From Cantharellus purpuraceus (taxonomy: Eukaryota; Basidiomycota; Agaricomycetes; Cantharellales; Hydnaceae): DNA of 64,000 bases. The DNA is taken from NCBI GenBank assembly GCA_025174535.1, contig JALBUN010000002.1, forward strand, positions 310,001-374,000, read 5' to 3'. The position numbers were made by a program, and so were the translations under genes. Shown here one piece after another: positions 1 to 10,441 of the stretch. The stretch's first letter is position 1, and every line of letters begins with the position of its first letter. Under the pieces are notes generated by a model. The model saw nothing but the letters and a program-made list of their open reading frames with translations. It did no database searches and was not told the origin of the DNA.

Positions 1-151
1 CGCTTGTTACCTTAGGGGTGTTGCTACGGACTGCATATCTTCTCCCATACCTAACCACTCCTTTCGTCGACAATAACAATCCTTTTGCATAATAAAAACA
101 AAGGGAGTTTTAGGGACTGAACTCTTCGTGATGTAGCCTATATGAAGAACC

Positions 152-1052
152 CTATGAAATGCATCGTGAGTTTGGGCTGAAAATGAAATGTATTATGAAG
201 ATCATACAGTAGCTGGCGGCATAGGGAATAGTGATCGGTGCAGAACCAGGAGTGCACTATATATAAATGAGATATTATACCCATGTTGTGTGATATCGGG
301 AGGGACTTACTGACGAAGGAGGTTGTCCACCAATCGTGAATATCCTGAATACGTACTTAGCGAGACTACCCTGTCCTTTGATCGCACGCAACTCGAGCCA
401 GTCGACGTTGGTTGTTGAATTAACGGGGGAAGGAATATTCCCCATTTTGCTTGTAAGCATGAATGCGTCTGGCTTCCCTTTTAGCGAGTTGGCGCGGAAG
501 TCAAAGGCGGGAGATATTCCGGTTGCACTGGATGTGGGCCTTTTGACAAAGTAGTGGTGGCCGAGGAGAAGGGGTTTATGTCCAAGAGAAGCGCGCATTG
601 ATGTCTGTATTTCTGGGGAGGTGGCTTTCGTGTTGTTGCAAACCGACAGGAGGGCATCAAAGATGCATGATGCATCGAACAGCTCCGCAAGGGCACCGAT
701 AGAACTACCACGGGGAGAAATAAGGTAAGCTCCTGAATTTCAATGCTGCTCACGTGTATATGCCCGTGGAACCGCAAGAATAGTTTTGGGTCCCAAACCC
801 AGCCTGCCGAGGAAAATGTCAGGAATTCGGTCTCAGAGGCAGAATTTGCGTTTGGTAAAATGTACATACTGTGATAAATTCAGGTCTTGTATCGTTGGGA
901 ATAGTTAAAGCGGTCTGTCCATTAGGAAGCGGGATGTTGTCTCTGGTAACGCTACAACTTGTCGGTTGGCGATCACCTCGACAGGTAGGGGCGGCAGTGA
1001 CTAATTCGAGAAGGCATACAAAGAATAATACTAGAGATCCGGAGGTGTGCAT
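152..1052 (-). CDS. Secreted DUF3455-family protein
   Basis: Four exons close in phase: 1052-870, 803-754, 704-311 and 256-152, giving 243 aa. The start is the ATG at 1052; a TTG further upstream is in frame but not needed. Residues 1-19 form a signal peptide (hydrophobic stretch LVLFFVCLLELVTAA), so the product is probably secreted. The body matches the fungal DUF3455 family: PEFIT followed across the first intron by AGFGTQNYSC, then GALAELFDASC, a WLELRAIKGQG segment, and GGQPPSSC followed by an IPYAASY tail. The spaced Cys residues probably form disulfides. Databases sometimes name the family malate dehydrogenase-like, but no catalytic function is established. The gene is followed on the same strand by the paraoxonase-like gene upstream of it. 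Confident in family and splicing; function unknown. Confidence 0.85.
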
Positions 1053-1885
1053 GATGACATAGGACAAGGCAGGAGGCCAACGACGTAACTTCGGAGGTTG
1101 CGAAAGAATATATACCGCATTGTAAAGACGTACCTAGAGACACAACTAGACATACATCATAGCTTGGAGGGACCAGAAGTCATAACCGGCTCTTTGTGAA
1201 CAATGGACTCTCACATTTAGGTACATTGTATATTACTTGCATATCTCGGCATAATTATACCTAACTCAAAATACTTGATTTCACATGGTCACGCCGGTGG
1301 TTGCTAGTTGGTTCCAGAATGATATAGAAGGAAATCAGAGAGCAACTGGATCTTAAGTACTCAAGTGACAGCACGCTAGCCTCGCAGCTGCAGGTTTCCA
1401 GCGGTGGCGGTTCTGGTACCAGATACTCGTCGGCCTGCGCCCAATTCCGGTGTTACATCTTTATCTTCATCATACTCAATTGTGGCTTTGAGTCTAATAT
1501 CTGTGAAAATTGGTCCTCACAACCGCCATCATCGTTCCATCGAAGTATTATTTTTTGACAGGGCGGATCTACGAATATAATCGGAGCTGTGGGGTGACAC
1601 CAGGATCAGAGGGAAGACTAAGGGAGCAAAATTAGAAGAAAGTCCGTGTGTTGAGGTCCAAACCCCTGGACAACCAGCCAAGCTCTAGAAACTAGTAATG
1701 CTATTGATCTCATGCAATCTCACCTACAAGCTTTGAAAGAATTTGACCGGATCCTGGGGAGTTGATCCGATGCTGTATGCGTGAAGGGTAGCATACAATG
1801 ATGGTCCTCCTGAGCTAAAGAGGCATTCAGTGATGAAATCCCAAAGCAATCGTCCACCGTGTACAAGCTTAAGAGGAGTGCTGCG
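1053..1885. other. Intergenic interval with unresolved coding-like fragments
   Basis: This lies between the start of the DUF3455 gene and the end of the paraoxonase-like gene, so it should hold the DUF3455 promoter. On the minus strand a 59-codon open stretch starts with ATG near 1900, and a charged stretch ending in a stop near 1376 (IEYDEDKDVTPELGAGRR) looks coding. I could not join the two into a convincing gene. They may be remnants of a small gene or chance reading frames. No RNA gene or repeat was seen. Confidence 0.3.
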
Positions 1886-3503
1886 TCAACCGATGACATT
1901 TGAGTGCCGTGCCAGAGTTAAGATTAGGGTCAGGTATTGACCTTCCTGCCCAGAGTACCAAAAGATGGATAATCTACAGGTTGTCGATCCTGCAAACAGT
2001 AGCATAGAAAGAAGAGACTCCTAGAACCAACGAGGGGCACATTACAGCCAGATAACTGTGCGGGGACTGAATGCGCTCGGCGAACGTACCTGTCAAATAA
2101 AGTGTTTTTTGTTCGGGGTACCATATCGCAGTGGTGACTGCCGAAGCAATCTTCCCATCATCCTCGAAAATCTGAGTTGGCGAATGATGCAACTAGCCGA
2201 GAAAATGAGCGGTGAACAATACGTTACCTTTTCCACTTTGAAATTTTGACCATAGAATCGTCCAGTGCCAGTATTGCGCGATACACGCAGGACTGCAGAT
2301 GGGGAGAGTAGAGTAGGGTCTTTTGCGGTAGTCGAGAGGTATTGGAGGCTATTTGGGAATGCTGAAACTCAAGTTACCATGTGCAACTCGCAGGAGATCG
2401 TGATCACAAACCAGCCACATAGAGTAGGCCATCCTCGTCCACAGAAATATTATCCGACGGCATGTCTTTTGGTTTTAGAATATTAAAACAGTACGTTGGC
2501 ATTATCTGGATACGCACCAGTCCGTATAGTGTCCGTCAGAACAAATGAATGGTCGTCTTGCAGTTCCAAGACGAATATCTCTGCGAATCTATTATTGGCG
2601 ACGAAATAAAGCCCGTCTTTTCCACGCGCGATTCCATTAGCTCCTCGAAGCCCTGTTGCTGCCAGCTTGCACCCATGCTCAATATGGCAATATCCGACAC
2701 TCATGCCAGGCAGCCTGAAAAATGTATCCAGGGTCCGCATCTAACCTAATGATCAAGGAACATGACAAACGAAGAAAAAAGGCAACACTAACAATCCCCA
2801 GTTTCGAGCGAGCGTCGTTGGTGAAATGGAAACTGCCATCTCCGTATCCCACCACGTCATTTGGCGTAATTATCACCGACGGATCTTTGACTGTGGTTAC
2901 ATACACTAATTCGTCGCTGTTGGCTTTGGTTTTGAAAACCTCGATGACGCTGTCCGCGAAGACTGTCTTGGCGTCTTCAGGGGGTGGTCTGTGATTGATC
3001 AAGTACATGAAAAGCTCTGAGGGATCTGCGTCTGATGGGACAACGTCAAAGCCATGGAGAGCCAATGGCGCTGAAGATGGAAATCCTGTGAATTTGAGAC
3101 GGGTGATTATGGATGTCACAGGATCATATGTCGCAACGTGGTCCGTGATAGACCTTGCTGTCGCGTTGAAATAACCTATACTAGGCTCCCAAACTGTTCG
3201 ACTCGCCGGAGTAGAGCATGCGAAATAAAGAATGCCAGAGACTTTATGTTGAACGGCCTCTATAGAGTTATGAACAGGAAAGAATTAGGAACATCATTAA
3301 AGCCTGCAGATTACTCATAACGCACTTTCACAAGCCTGCAGCACTGGAATACGCGTGCAGTGAGCGTTATTCAACGAATCCACTGAAGTCTTCCAGTACC
3401 CAGCATGGGTCAGAATATCTTTAAGCAAGAGCTGATAATAGATTGCAAAAACTGCAGTGCCTATGCCGCCCAGAAATGCGGAGATACGTTGGAGTGATGG
3501 CAT
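1886..3503 (-). CDS. Paraoxonase/arylesterase-like six-bladed propeller protein
   Basis: Exons 3503-3326, 3259-2793, 2740-2518, 2465-2412, 2361-2228, 2171-2090 and 1989-1886 keep phase and give about 413 aa. Residues 1-30 hold a hydrophobic segment (FLGGIGTAVFAIYYQLLL) that would act as a signal anchor, as in paraoxonases. Family marks include HGFDVVPSD, a NDVVGYGDGSFHFTND loop with the Asn and Asp that bind calcium in this family, GYCHIEHGCKLA, PSDNISVDEDGLLYVAG, and IFEDDGKIASAVTTAIW near the end. The family is calcium-dependent and hydrolyses lactones or aryl esters; the substrate here is unknown. The last exon is uncertain: a frame reading LTGTFAERI runs on to a stop at 1974 and could be the true C-terminus. 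Family confident, exact end not. Confidence 0.8.
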
Positions 3504-3961
3504 AACTTTACCACCATCACTTGTTCAATTCCAGGGAAATGGCCCCGCCCGCGAAGTGACCTCCAGTCAGTGCGCTCGGGCCCCTGGTACTATCTGGAGC
3601 ATCAGGTAGCTGACTTCAACTAGCCGCAGCAATGGCTTGATTCCCAAAAACTATATTTCTTGTGATTAGGATGGTCAGTTAGCAGTGCTCTTGGAAGACG
3701 ATGGTAAGCATGGCCAATAGCTTCTCTGGGTATACATCCACTTGGTACTCCGAACCCACCTATACAAATTTCTTATGAAATTGCGGTCGGAAAGCAGCTT
3801 GGTGTCCTCGTATTTAATGCAATGTAAACAACAAAAAGATCTTGCGAGATGGTGACTCAATAATTAAAAATTTCCAAGTCAACAAGATTTACATGTGAAG
3901 GAAAAATTGGGCATAGTATCACTCGTACCCCATACCTAGAAAAGTTGCTCCTCTGCTGTAA
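3504..3961. other. Intergenic interval
   Basis: This holds the promoter side of the paraoxonase-like gene (start 3503) and the 3' flank of the antizyme gene (stop 3962). A GC-rich patch at about 3541-3600 (GGCCCCGCCCGCG) lies just upstream of the paraoxonase-like start and could be a promoter element. No convincing gene was seen. Confidence 0.5.
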
Positions 3962-5082
3962 CTAAATTTCAATGCCAACAAGAACATAAGCCGGATCAAC
4001 TTCGAAAGGTGGCTTTGTGACCACAGTTCCTCCTACATACATAAGTGAATGTAAGAGTTCGCCTTGAAAAAAACCCTCAGTAAATCAACTACGAGAAAAT
4101 AATAAATTTACCAAGCGCAGGGGAAGACCTCTCAAGTGCAATGACAAAAGCAGTGCACTCCAGATGTTCATCAGCAAGGTCAAGTAGTGCAACAATACTA
4201 TGGTAGTAGTAAATAAACTGAATCATACAAAGGAGGCTGTCTTACCTCTCTCGGAGCTTTACATGCTCAGCCCTTTTACCGTTGACATATAAAATAGGTT
4301 GACCACCCGGCAAAGTCAACACAATTCCCTCCCAAATGGCTTCAAGAGCTGGCGACGTTATGCTCACACTTTTGGCATAAGGCAATGCGGTGAGACCGGA
4401 CCGAGGGAACAAGGTGGTAAGAAAGTCAAGTGCAGCAGTGGACTGCCGTGCACTGATACCTCCCAAACTTTTTTCACCACCGACATCATCTGGTGTATAC
4501 GGAGGGGTGAGAAGATCATGCGCAGGAAGCTTTGTCGAGTTCTTGGAGGTTGGGATAGGAATGGACGTTGTGGAAGGGGATAGAGCAAGAGATTCAAGCG
4601 AGGAGGTGAACTCGCTAGGTGAACTCTCAGGGGTTAGAGGATAGGCGATGCGGGCATGGTGATTAGGAATATAAACGCGAGCGCGTCCAGGGGGAGTGGA
4701 CTGTGGGGAAGAAGAGAAAAGTGATGACGCCGGGCTGCCTGTCACACAACCCGACGACCCTCTAGCAGGAGGGCATTTCTCAAGAGGGATGTCAAAACCG
4801 CCACTAGCAAAATTGTCAAGATCAACAAATCGAGATGCTGACGGTGGGACTCACCCCAGGTCCGCCAGAGAACGTAGTCGAGTAGTAGTATCTATCGTCG
4901 GTGCCTTGAACATGGCAAACGGCAAGAACACTGTCAAGGAAGGGTGCCCCATCTCCAACGGTTTGACGGCCGTTGCTGGGTACAGATGTCAGTAGCAGAG
5001 CACAATGTTTCAGGAAAAAAGGGAACTACGTGGGGCTAGGACTAGATGTGCGTTTTGATATATTTGAAATTGAATTCGACAT
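3962..5082 (-). CDS. OAZ1: Ornithine decarboxylase antizyme, decoded by +1 frameshift
   Basis: Antizyme binds ornithine decarboxylase, blocks it and sends it to the proteasome; rising polyamines induce the frameshift that makes antizyme. ORF1 uses exons 5082-5030, 4975-4855 and the first codons of exon 3, giving 61 codons (MSNSISNISKRT..., YYYSTTFSGGPGWRF) and then a TGA at 4794-4792. Skipping T4794 opens ORF2 at 4793 (DIPLEKCPPARGSSGC...), which runs through exon 3 (to 4246), exon 4 (4197-4112) and exon 5 (4062-3962). Every phase closes and the total is about 305 aa. The C-terminus carries the antizyme fold signature (ESIVALLDLADEHLEC, then ELLHSLMYVGG, ending in GIEI). The Ser/Thr/Pro-rich stretch after the shift is typical of fungal members. 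The gene is divergent from VPS8 with 231 bp between starts. Automatic gene callers would probably annotate only ORF2 or invent an intron. Confidence 0.9.
4791..4797 (-). promoter_or_regulatory. Programmed +1 ribosomal frameshift site (TTT TGA C)
   Basis: On the minus strand, ORF1 ends TGG CGG TTT TGA. Dropping the T of the stop codon gives GAC and opens the antizyme main frame. The residues around the junction (GGPGWRF then DIPL) correspond to the conserved antizyme shift region, where a slow UGA stop triggers the shift. The exon 2/exon 3 junction lies only 6 nt before the TTT codon. Confidence 0.85.
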
Positions 5083-5313
5083 GGTTTGCCAACTTGTTTT
5101 CTGTGACGGGGTTCGAAAAAGGAAGTTCTGGTACAGAAGAGTCAGGAAGATGGTGGTGAGTTGATAAGAGGTCTCAACTCCGTCTTCCCCTGACTGGGTC
5201 CCCAGCCACTCTCTGCGTCTAATTCTTGTCCCGTTACGTAAACAAAAGCTCATCGGCGCCTTTTCTGTGTACCTTTCAATCTTGTTTCGCAGCTCCATGC
5301 GAGTGGGTTCTCA
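5083..5313. promoter_or_regulatory. Shared divergent promoter region OAZ1/VPS8
   Basis: These 231 bp separate the antizyme ATG (minus, 5082) from the VPS8 ATG (plus, 5314), so both promoters must lie here or overlap the genes. An out-of-frame ATG at 5297 upstream of the VPS8 start would open an overlapping reading frame if it is transcribed. No clear TATA box was seen. Confidence 0.5.
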
Positions 5314-8300
5314 ATGTCGGCAGCGAACAGCCATGACACTGGCTTCGACGACTCATCGTTCTCTCCCCTTGGTGGTGAGGGCCTTGATTTCCAGGAATTT
5401 GATACTGGCGATTACACAACCCGACTAGAGGAGGTTCTTGGGAATGAGGATGAGGATGAGGACGAGGATGAAGGGTTCTTATATCAGGGGGAAGACTCAC
5501 TGGAAGCATCGGCTACGTATAATGAGCAATTGCACGGTTTCCTGGATGGTCTGGATGACGAGGCGGTTCCGACACATGCTGGCCTTGAGGAAGAACGGCA
5601 AGTCGAAAAGGAATTGAGCGACGCGGAGAAATTAGTCTATGAGGCATCTCACAAGGTACGTGAGTGAAACCATCTGGATTGGTGATTCGTGTTAGACTCG
5701 ATTCTGTGTAGGACATTTCGTCTGATCGGTCGCCGTCGACCTCGTCGTTGCCCCTCTCCAACTTCCGTCCGGGGGACACTTCTACAATCTTTAGTCATCC
5801 CCCAAAACCAATCAGACCGTTTATTCACCCGACTATCTCACGACTTCGATCGGTTGTTCCACCGCAACAAATCAAGCGTCTCTCTTCAGTATCTAGCCTC
5901 CCTAATGCCTCTCCATCACCTTCCCACTTCTCTGCAATGTCGAGAACTTCATCTGTATCCAACTTACTGGCCCATTTTGAATCTCAAGAGGAGCCCCGAG
6001 TGAAGACACGTGAAGTTTTCCGTTGGGCGATCTTGCGAGATATTGGTCAACAAATATATTTACGGAAAGCCTCCTCCGTCCTAGGCTCATATCACGGTTC
6101 GCCGACTGCACTGTCAGCCAACGGGCTGATATGTATAGGCACAGACCGAGGTCGTGTCCTTGTCTTTGACTTCAAGCAGAAGTTGAGATGTGTTTGTGGT
6201 GTCGATGATGCATGTGAGTTGACGGTCATACTTTAGAAACGCATGGCTAAGATTTTTGTTTAGCGTTGTTGGTGGGTCCTGTGAGTGCCCTCTCACTGTC
6301 TCGAGATCACACGTTTCTCGCAGTTGGCCACGCTTCTGGACATATCAACCTTTTCGACATCTCGCGTCCGCAGACTCCAGCCCGGTCTGTTCCTCCCACT
6401 TCATTGGCTGCCGTGGCATCTGGTCGTAAGGAAGGACACATCAAGGGGGCGCGAATCCTGAGTATTTGCTTCGTTGGCGCACGTCACACGGCCATTGTGT
6501 CAGCGGACGAAAATGGTCTGGCATTCTACCATAGCTTAGGAAAGGTGTTGTTTGTGGAGGCTACCGACACTTTACGAATATTGGGCAAATATCCAGACCC
6601 TGCAGGCGGCATGACACTGTCCCACAATATGACACCAAAACGTTCATCAATAAGCATGAATGGAGAAGATAGTGAAGGAACCATGTCCTCAGATCCCGCT
6701 CGTCCTCGTCCGTGGAAGCCTCGGAAAGGCAGTACAATTCTTGCGATGGCTTCCTTACCTCTTGGCAACTCAGCCCATCCCACAGAAAACTACAATCTTG
6801 TTGCTTTACTCACATCAGCAAAACTTGTTGTAGTGGGCTTAAAACCTTCTCCACGAACGTGGTTCCGCAAGCATCGGGATGTTCCAAATGACTTGTCGGG
6901 CTCGTCAAAATGGAGAGGCTGCTTGGCATGGTTTCCTAGCATCGACCCTGTTTCCGACATCAGTGATGATGTCTCAAAGTCAAAGCAACTAAATGGCAGG
7001 GCGTCAGCCAACCTCCGTCATTTGGGCACCCAGCCCATCTTAGCGTACAGCTGGGATAGGACGTTGTGTTTACTGCGCGTGTCCGAGGTTATAGTTAGAC
7101 AACCAGTCCAAAGTTCGAAAAACTCAGAGAAAATGACGGTTGTTGAGGTTGGCAAAGTGGAGTTCCAGGAAGTTGCGTTTTGGTCAACGGATGCTGATTA
7201 CCTAGCACTTCAATGGTTGAACGTCCACGTGAGCGACCTTTTGAAAGCACTAGATTATTTTCTGATATTTAACATACTGGCCAGCAAGTTCTGGCTCTCA
7301 CCGCAACCCATCTGGAGGTTTGGGATATTCAGACTGTTCAACGGGTGGAACGTGTATCTTTTGAAGCCGCTTCTTTATCGCCATGCTCAGGACCAGAGGA
7401 GAATCTGGATCATGTGCACATTTCACATTGTATGAGAGTCTACAAAGGCAAGGTCTTCCTGCTGGTGAGATGTAATCTATTATATTTAGTTCCTCCCCCA
7501 TTTGCTTACCTACTTCTCAGGGCCATTCTGAGATGAAAGTCGGCACACTGTTATCATGGGCGGACCGGATATTGTCGTTCGTTGAAGAAGGCGACTTTCT
7601 TAGCGCGATTGACATCACTCGGGACTACTATCTTGGAACGGCACCTGGGACCAGGATGGGATTACCCGATGATCCCGCTGCGTTACGAGTCTTAGTTGGT
7701 CGACGCATGCGCGATTTGATGACTGCTTCTGCTCGTTACGCATTTGCGGAGGGTCGGATGTCAGACAGCACTCATGCCGCAGCTGACGGTAGGGGCGTTG
7801 ACCGCACCTCTCTATTTGAAGGCCTCGTAACTGTATGTGTTAAGGCCTGCATTGCCTTAGATGATTTCGAATTTCTCTTCGAGGATTTGTTCGAATATTA
7901 TCAAAACGCTGGCATAGCCCCCATTTTTTTAAATCAATTGGAGCCCCATGTCCTGGATGGCACAATCCGATCTATTCCACCTCGCATTACGCAATGTTTG
8001 ATTGCTATGCATGATGATCGAGGTGACCTGGACAAGGCCGAACGAGTCATCTGGCACATCGACCCAGACTGCCTGGATATCAACCAAGCCATCACGCTGT
8101 GCCGGAGGAATGACCTTTACGATGCCTTGATATACGTATATACACGCTCATTGCGCGACTTTGTCACGCCTCTTGTCGATCTCCTGGGCCTAATCCGGCA
8201 GATCCAACAGCATCGTCGAGCATGGCGGCTACGCTTATTCTCCTCTAAAAATACACTCGACAACTCATCTCCTTCGACACCGTCAACTCAGTCTTTGGAG

Positions 8301-10295
8301 ACCCGAACACCGTATGCTTACAAAATTTACACGTATTTGGCGGATATTTTGTCCGGTCTTACTTACCCCAGCCAGAAGCCAATGCCCCTGGATGAAGCTT
8401 TTCTGGCCAAGAATGACATCTACTCCTTCTTGTTTTTCGGTCGATCGTATGTAGGAGATAGCGGGAAACTGGTCTTGACATCCGATGAAGACGGCGGTGT
8501 GGAGCCCACCTACCCTTATGTTCGGCTTCTTCTACGTTTCGATGCTGAGGCTTTTTTGCACGCCATGGACATTGCATTCGAGGACACTTATTTCAACGAT
8601 GAGACACAAGGTGTCAGCCGGCTTATCGTTATACGAATCTTACTTGAGATCTTATCGTCCCCTGGCCTATCACCAACTGACCTCACAATGCTCAATATCT
8701 TTATTGCACGAAATGTGCCGAAATATCCACAGTCTATCCGCATCTACATGGCGCCCAGCACGCTGCATGGGATTTTAGTTGGTCTTGCTACCGATACAGA
8801 TCAAAGTACACGAGAAGACCGTCAACTTGCAACGGAGTTTCTTCTCTCTGTGTACATGCCTCATGACAGTGGGCACATTGTCACATTGTTTGAAGACGCT
8901 GGTTTCTACCGTATTCTGCGAAGCTGGCATCGACAAGAGCAGAAATGGGGGCCATTGATCTTGACGTACCTGCGTGACCCGGATGTTGATCCCGCGGAAG
9001 TCTTCGAGAGTCTTGATGAGGTATTGACAGCGGCTTCGTGTGCACAGCAAGGTACTTTACCTGCGGAAGTCCTTGCCACGATCATGGATGCTGTTCCACA
9101 GCTTCTGGATACAGGAGTCACAGAAACTGCCTTTTTGATAGACAAGCATGCTAGTGGTTCACACAGCCATGTTCTGGAATCCATTGGCACCACTTCATCA
9201 CACAGACAATTCGCGTATCTGCGTTGCTTGGTTGAGCCTGGCACACTATCGGATGAGGTGTACTGGACAGAACCTTCCATTCGTCGACCACACCCGTCTC
9301 GGAACCTTGATCAAAATTCAAAAGAACTCTATGTGCGACTGCTATGCAAGTACGACTCGACCGGTGTAATTCGGTGCCTCAGCGGCCTCGATAATGGATA
9401 TCTCGAATGGAACAGCATTATTTCAATCTGCGAGCAGAGTGGGGTGCATGAGGCGGTGGTTTGGAGTCTCGACAAACAAGGGGATGCTGCAAGGGCATTT
9501 GATAAGCTGAAAGAAGTGGGCACGCGCCTGTCTTCACAACTTGGCGAACACCTCGTCTCGGAGCAAGCCGACCCTGAAAATGCATTGAAGATTCAGGGCT
9601 TGATCAATGAGCTTAAGGCCCTGGGAGAAATCGGATTGCGTTTATGTTGCGAGCATTCAGATGCTGGCGTTCTAGCGAACTTTGCAGTGGAGGATATATG
9701 GTTCTGTCTATTAAGCAGTCAGATAGACGCTGCTCAGACAGTATCTGGCTTCTGCACATCTGACGCTGGGGACGATGACCCGGTGGCGATGCAGGAACAC
9801 CGCACCCTGAGTTCGCTACGAGCATTGGTACAGGAGACCTTTACGTCTCTAATGGCTATAGGGTCATCGCCAGCACTCTCTTTCCCTCGTTTATTCAAAC
9901 GACTGGTAGACTCGGTCTCGAGCTCTCGGCCCTCGAGTCGATCTTCGTATTCTGAATTTCGGCTTATTCTCACTGGGATGTTGGAGTCTTACCGAGGCGA
10001 AGGGGATCTTCTCCTCATCACAAATCGTCTCGTTGAACGTGATTTGTTCACGACGGTTGAGGAGCTCGCACGTCATCGACGGCAAGGATCAAGGATACGC
10101 GCTGCGTTCTGCACTACGTGTAAATCTTTTCTGCAAGAACATCAAACATCGAAGAGCACCCATGGGAGCTCGATTCGGGAGAATGGGATATCCAACGAAG
10201 GATCAGGAGTGGCCGTCGAGGAGTGGGTAATTCAGCTTACATCGGGATTGGCGTATCATCGTAAATGTCTCCAGCAGCAAATGCATCTTAATTAG
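5314..10295 (+). CDS. VPS8: Vps8, CORVET tethering complex subunit
   Basis: Vps8 is the CORVET-specific subunit that binds the endosomal Rab5 GTPase (Vps21) and tethers early endosomes. Exons 5314-5655, 5712-6213, 6264-7228, 7285-7464 and 7521-10295 close in phase and give 1587 aa, somewhat longer than the yeast or human protein. The N-terminus is acidic (EDEDEDEDE) and disordered. A WD40-type beta-propeller follows at about residues 210-610 (ALSANGLICIGTDRGRVLVFD; THLEVWDIQT), then a long alpha-solenoid. The extreme C-terminus has CxxC (FCTTC) and HxxC (YHRKC) pairs, the remains of the RING seen in this family; the other zinc ligands are not obvious. Its stop is 146 bp before the Ariadne gene on the same strand. 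Confidence 0.92.
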
Positions 10296-10441
10296 ACCTT
10301 GTACAAGCTTATGTATGCATTATTATATCATCGAGACCGCAAGTCAGTGATCCCGGAGCGAGCCGACCACTTGGCACTGTCTTCTTAGTCGCTCACCTCG
10401 CTCCCTTTACCTAGTTCGCATACCTGCTTCTCAGTTGTATC

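Noticed and set aside
4299..4995. Several plus-strand ORFs opposite the antizyme gene
   Set aside because: They are shadows of the antizyme coding strand; none continues across its intron boundaries and none carries a domain.
8359..10230. Numerous ORFs of 60-125 aa on both strands within the VPS8 large exon
   Set aside because: The 925-codon VPS8 exon is continuous and family-matched; the others are frame shadows.
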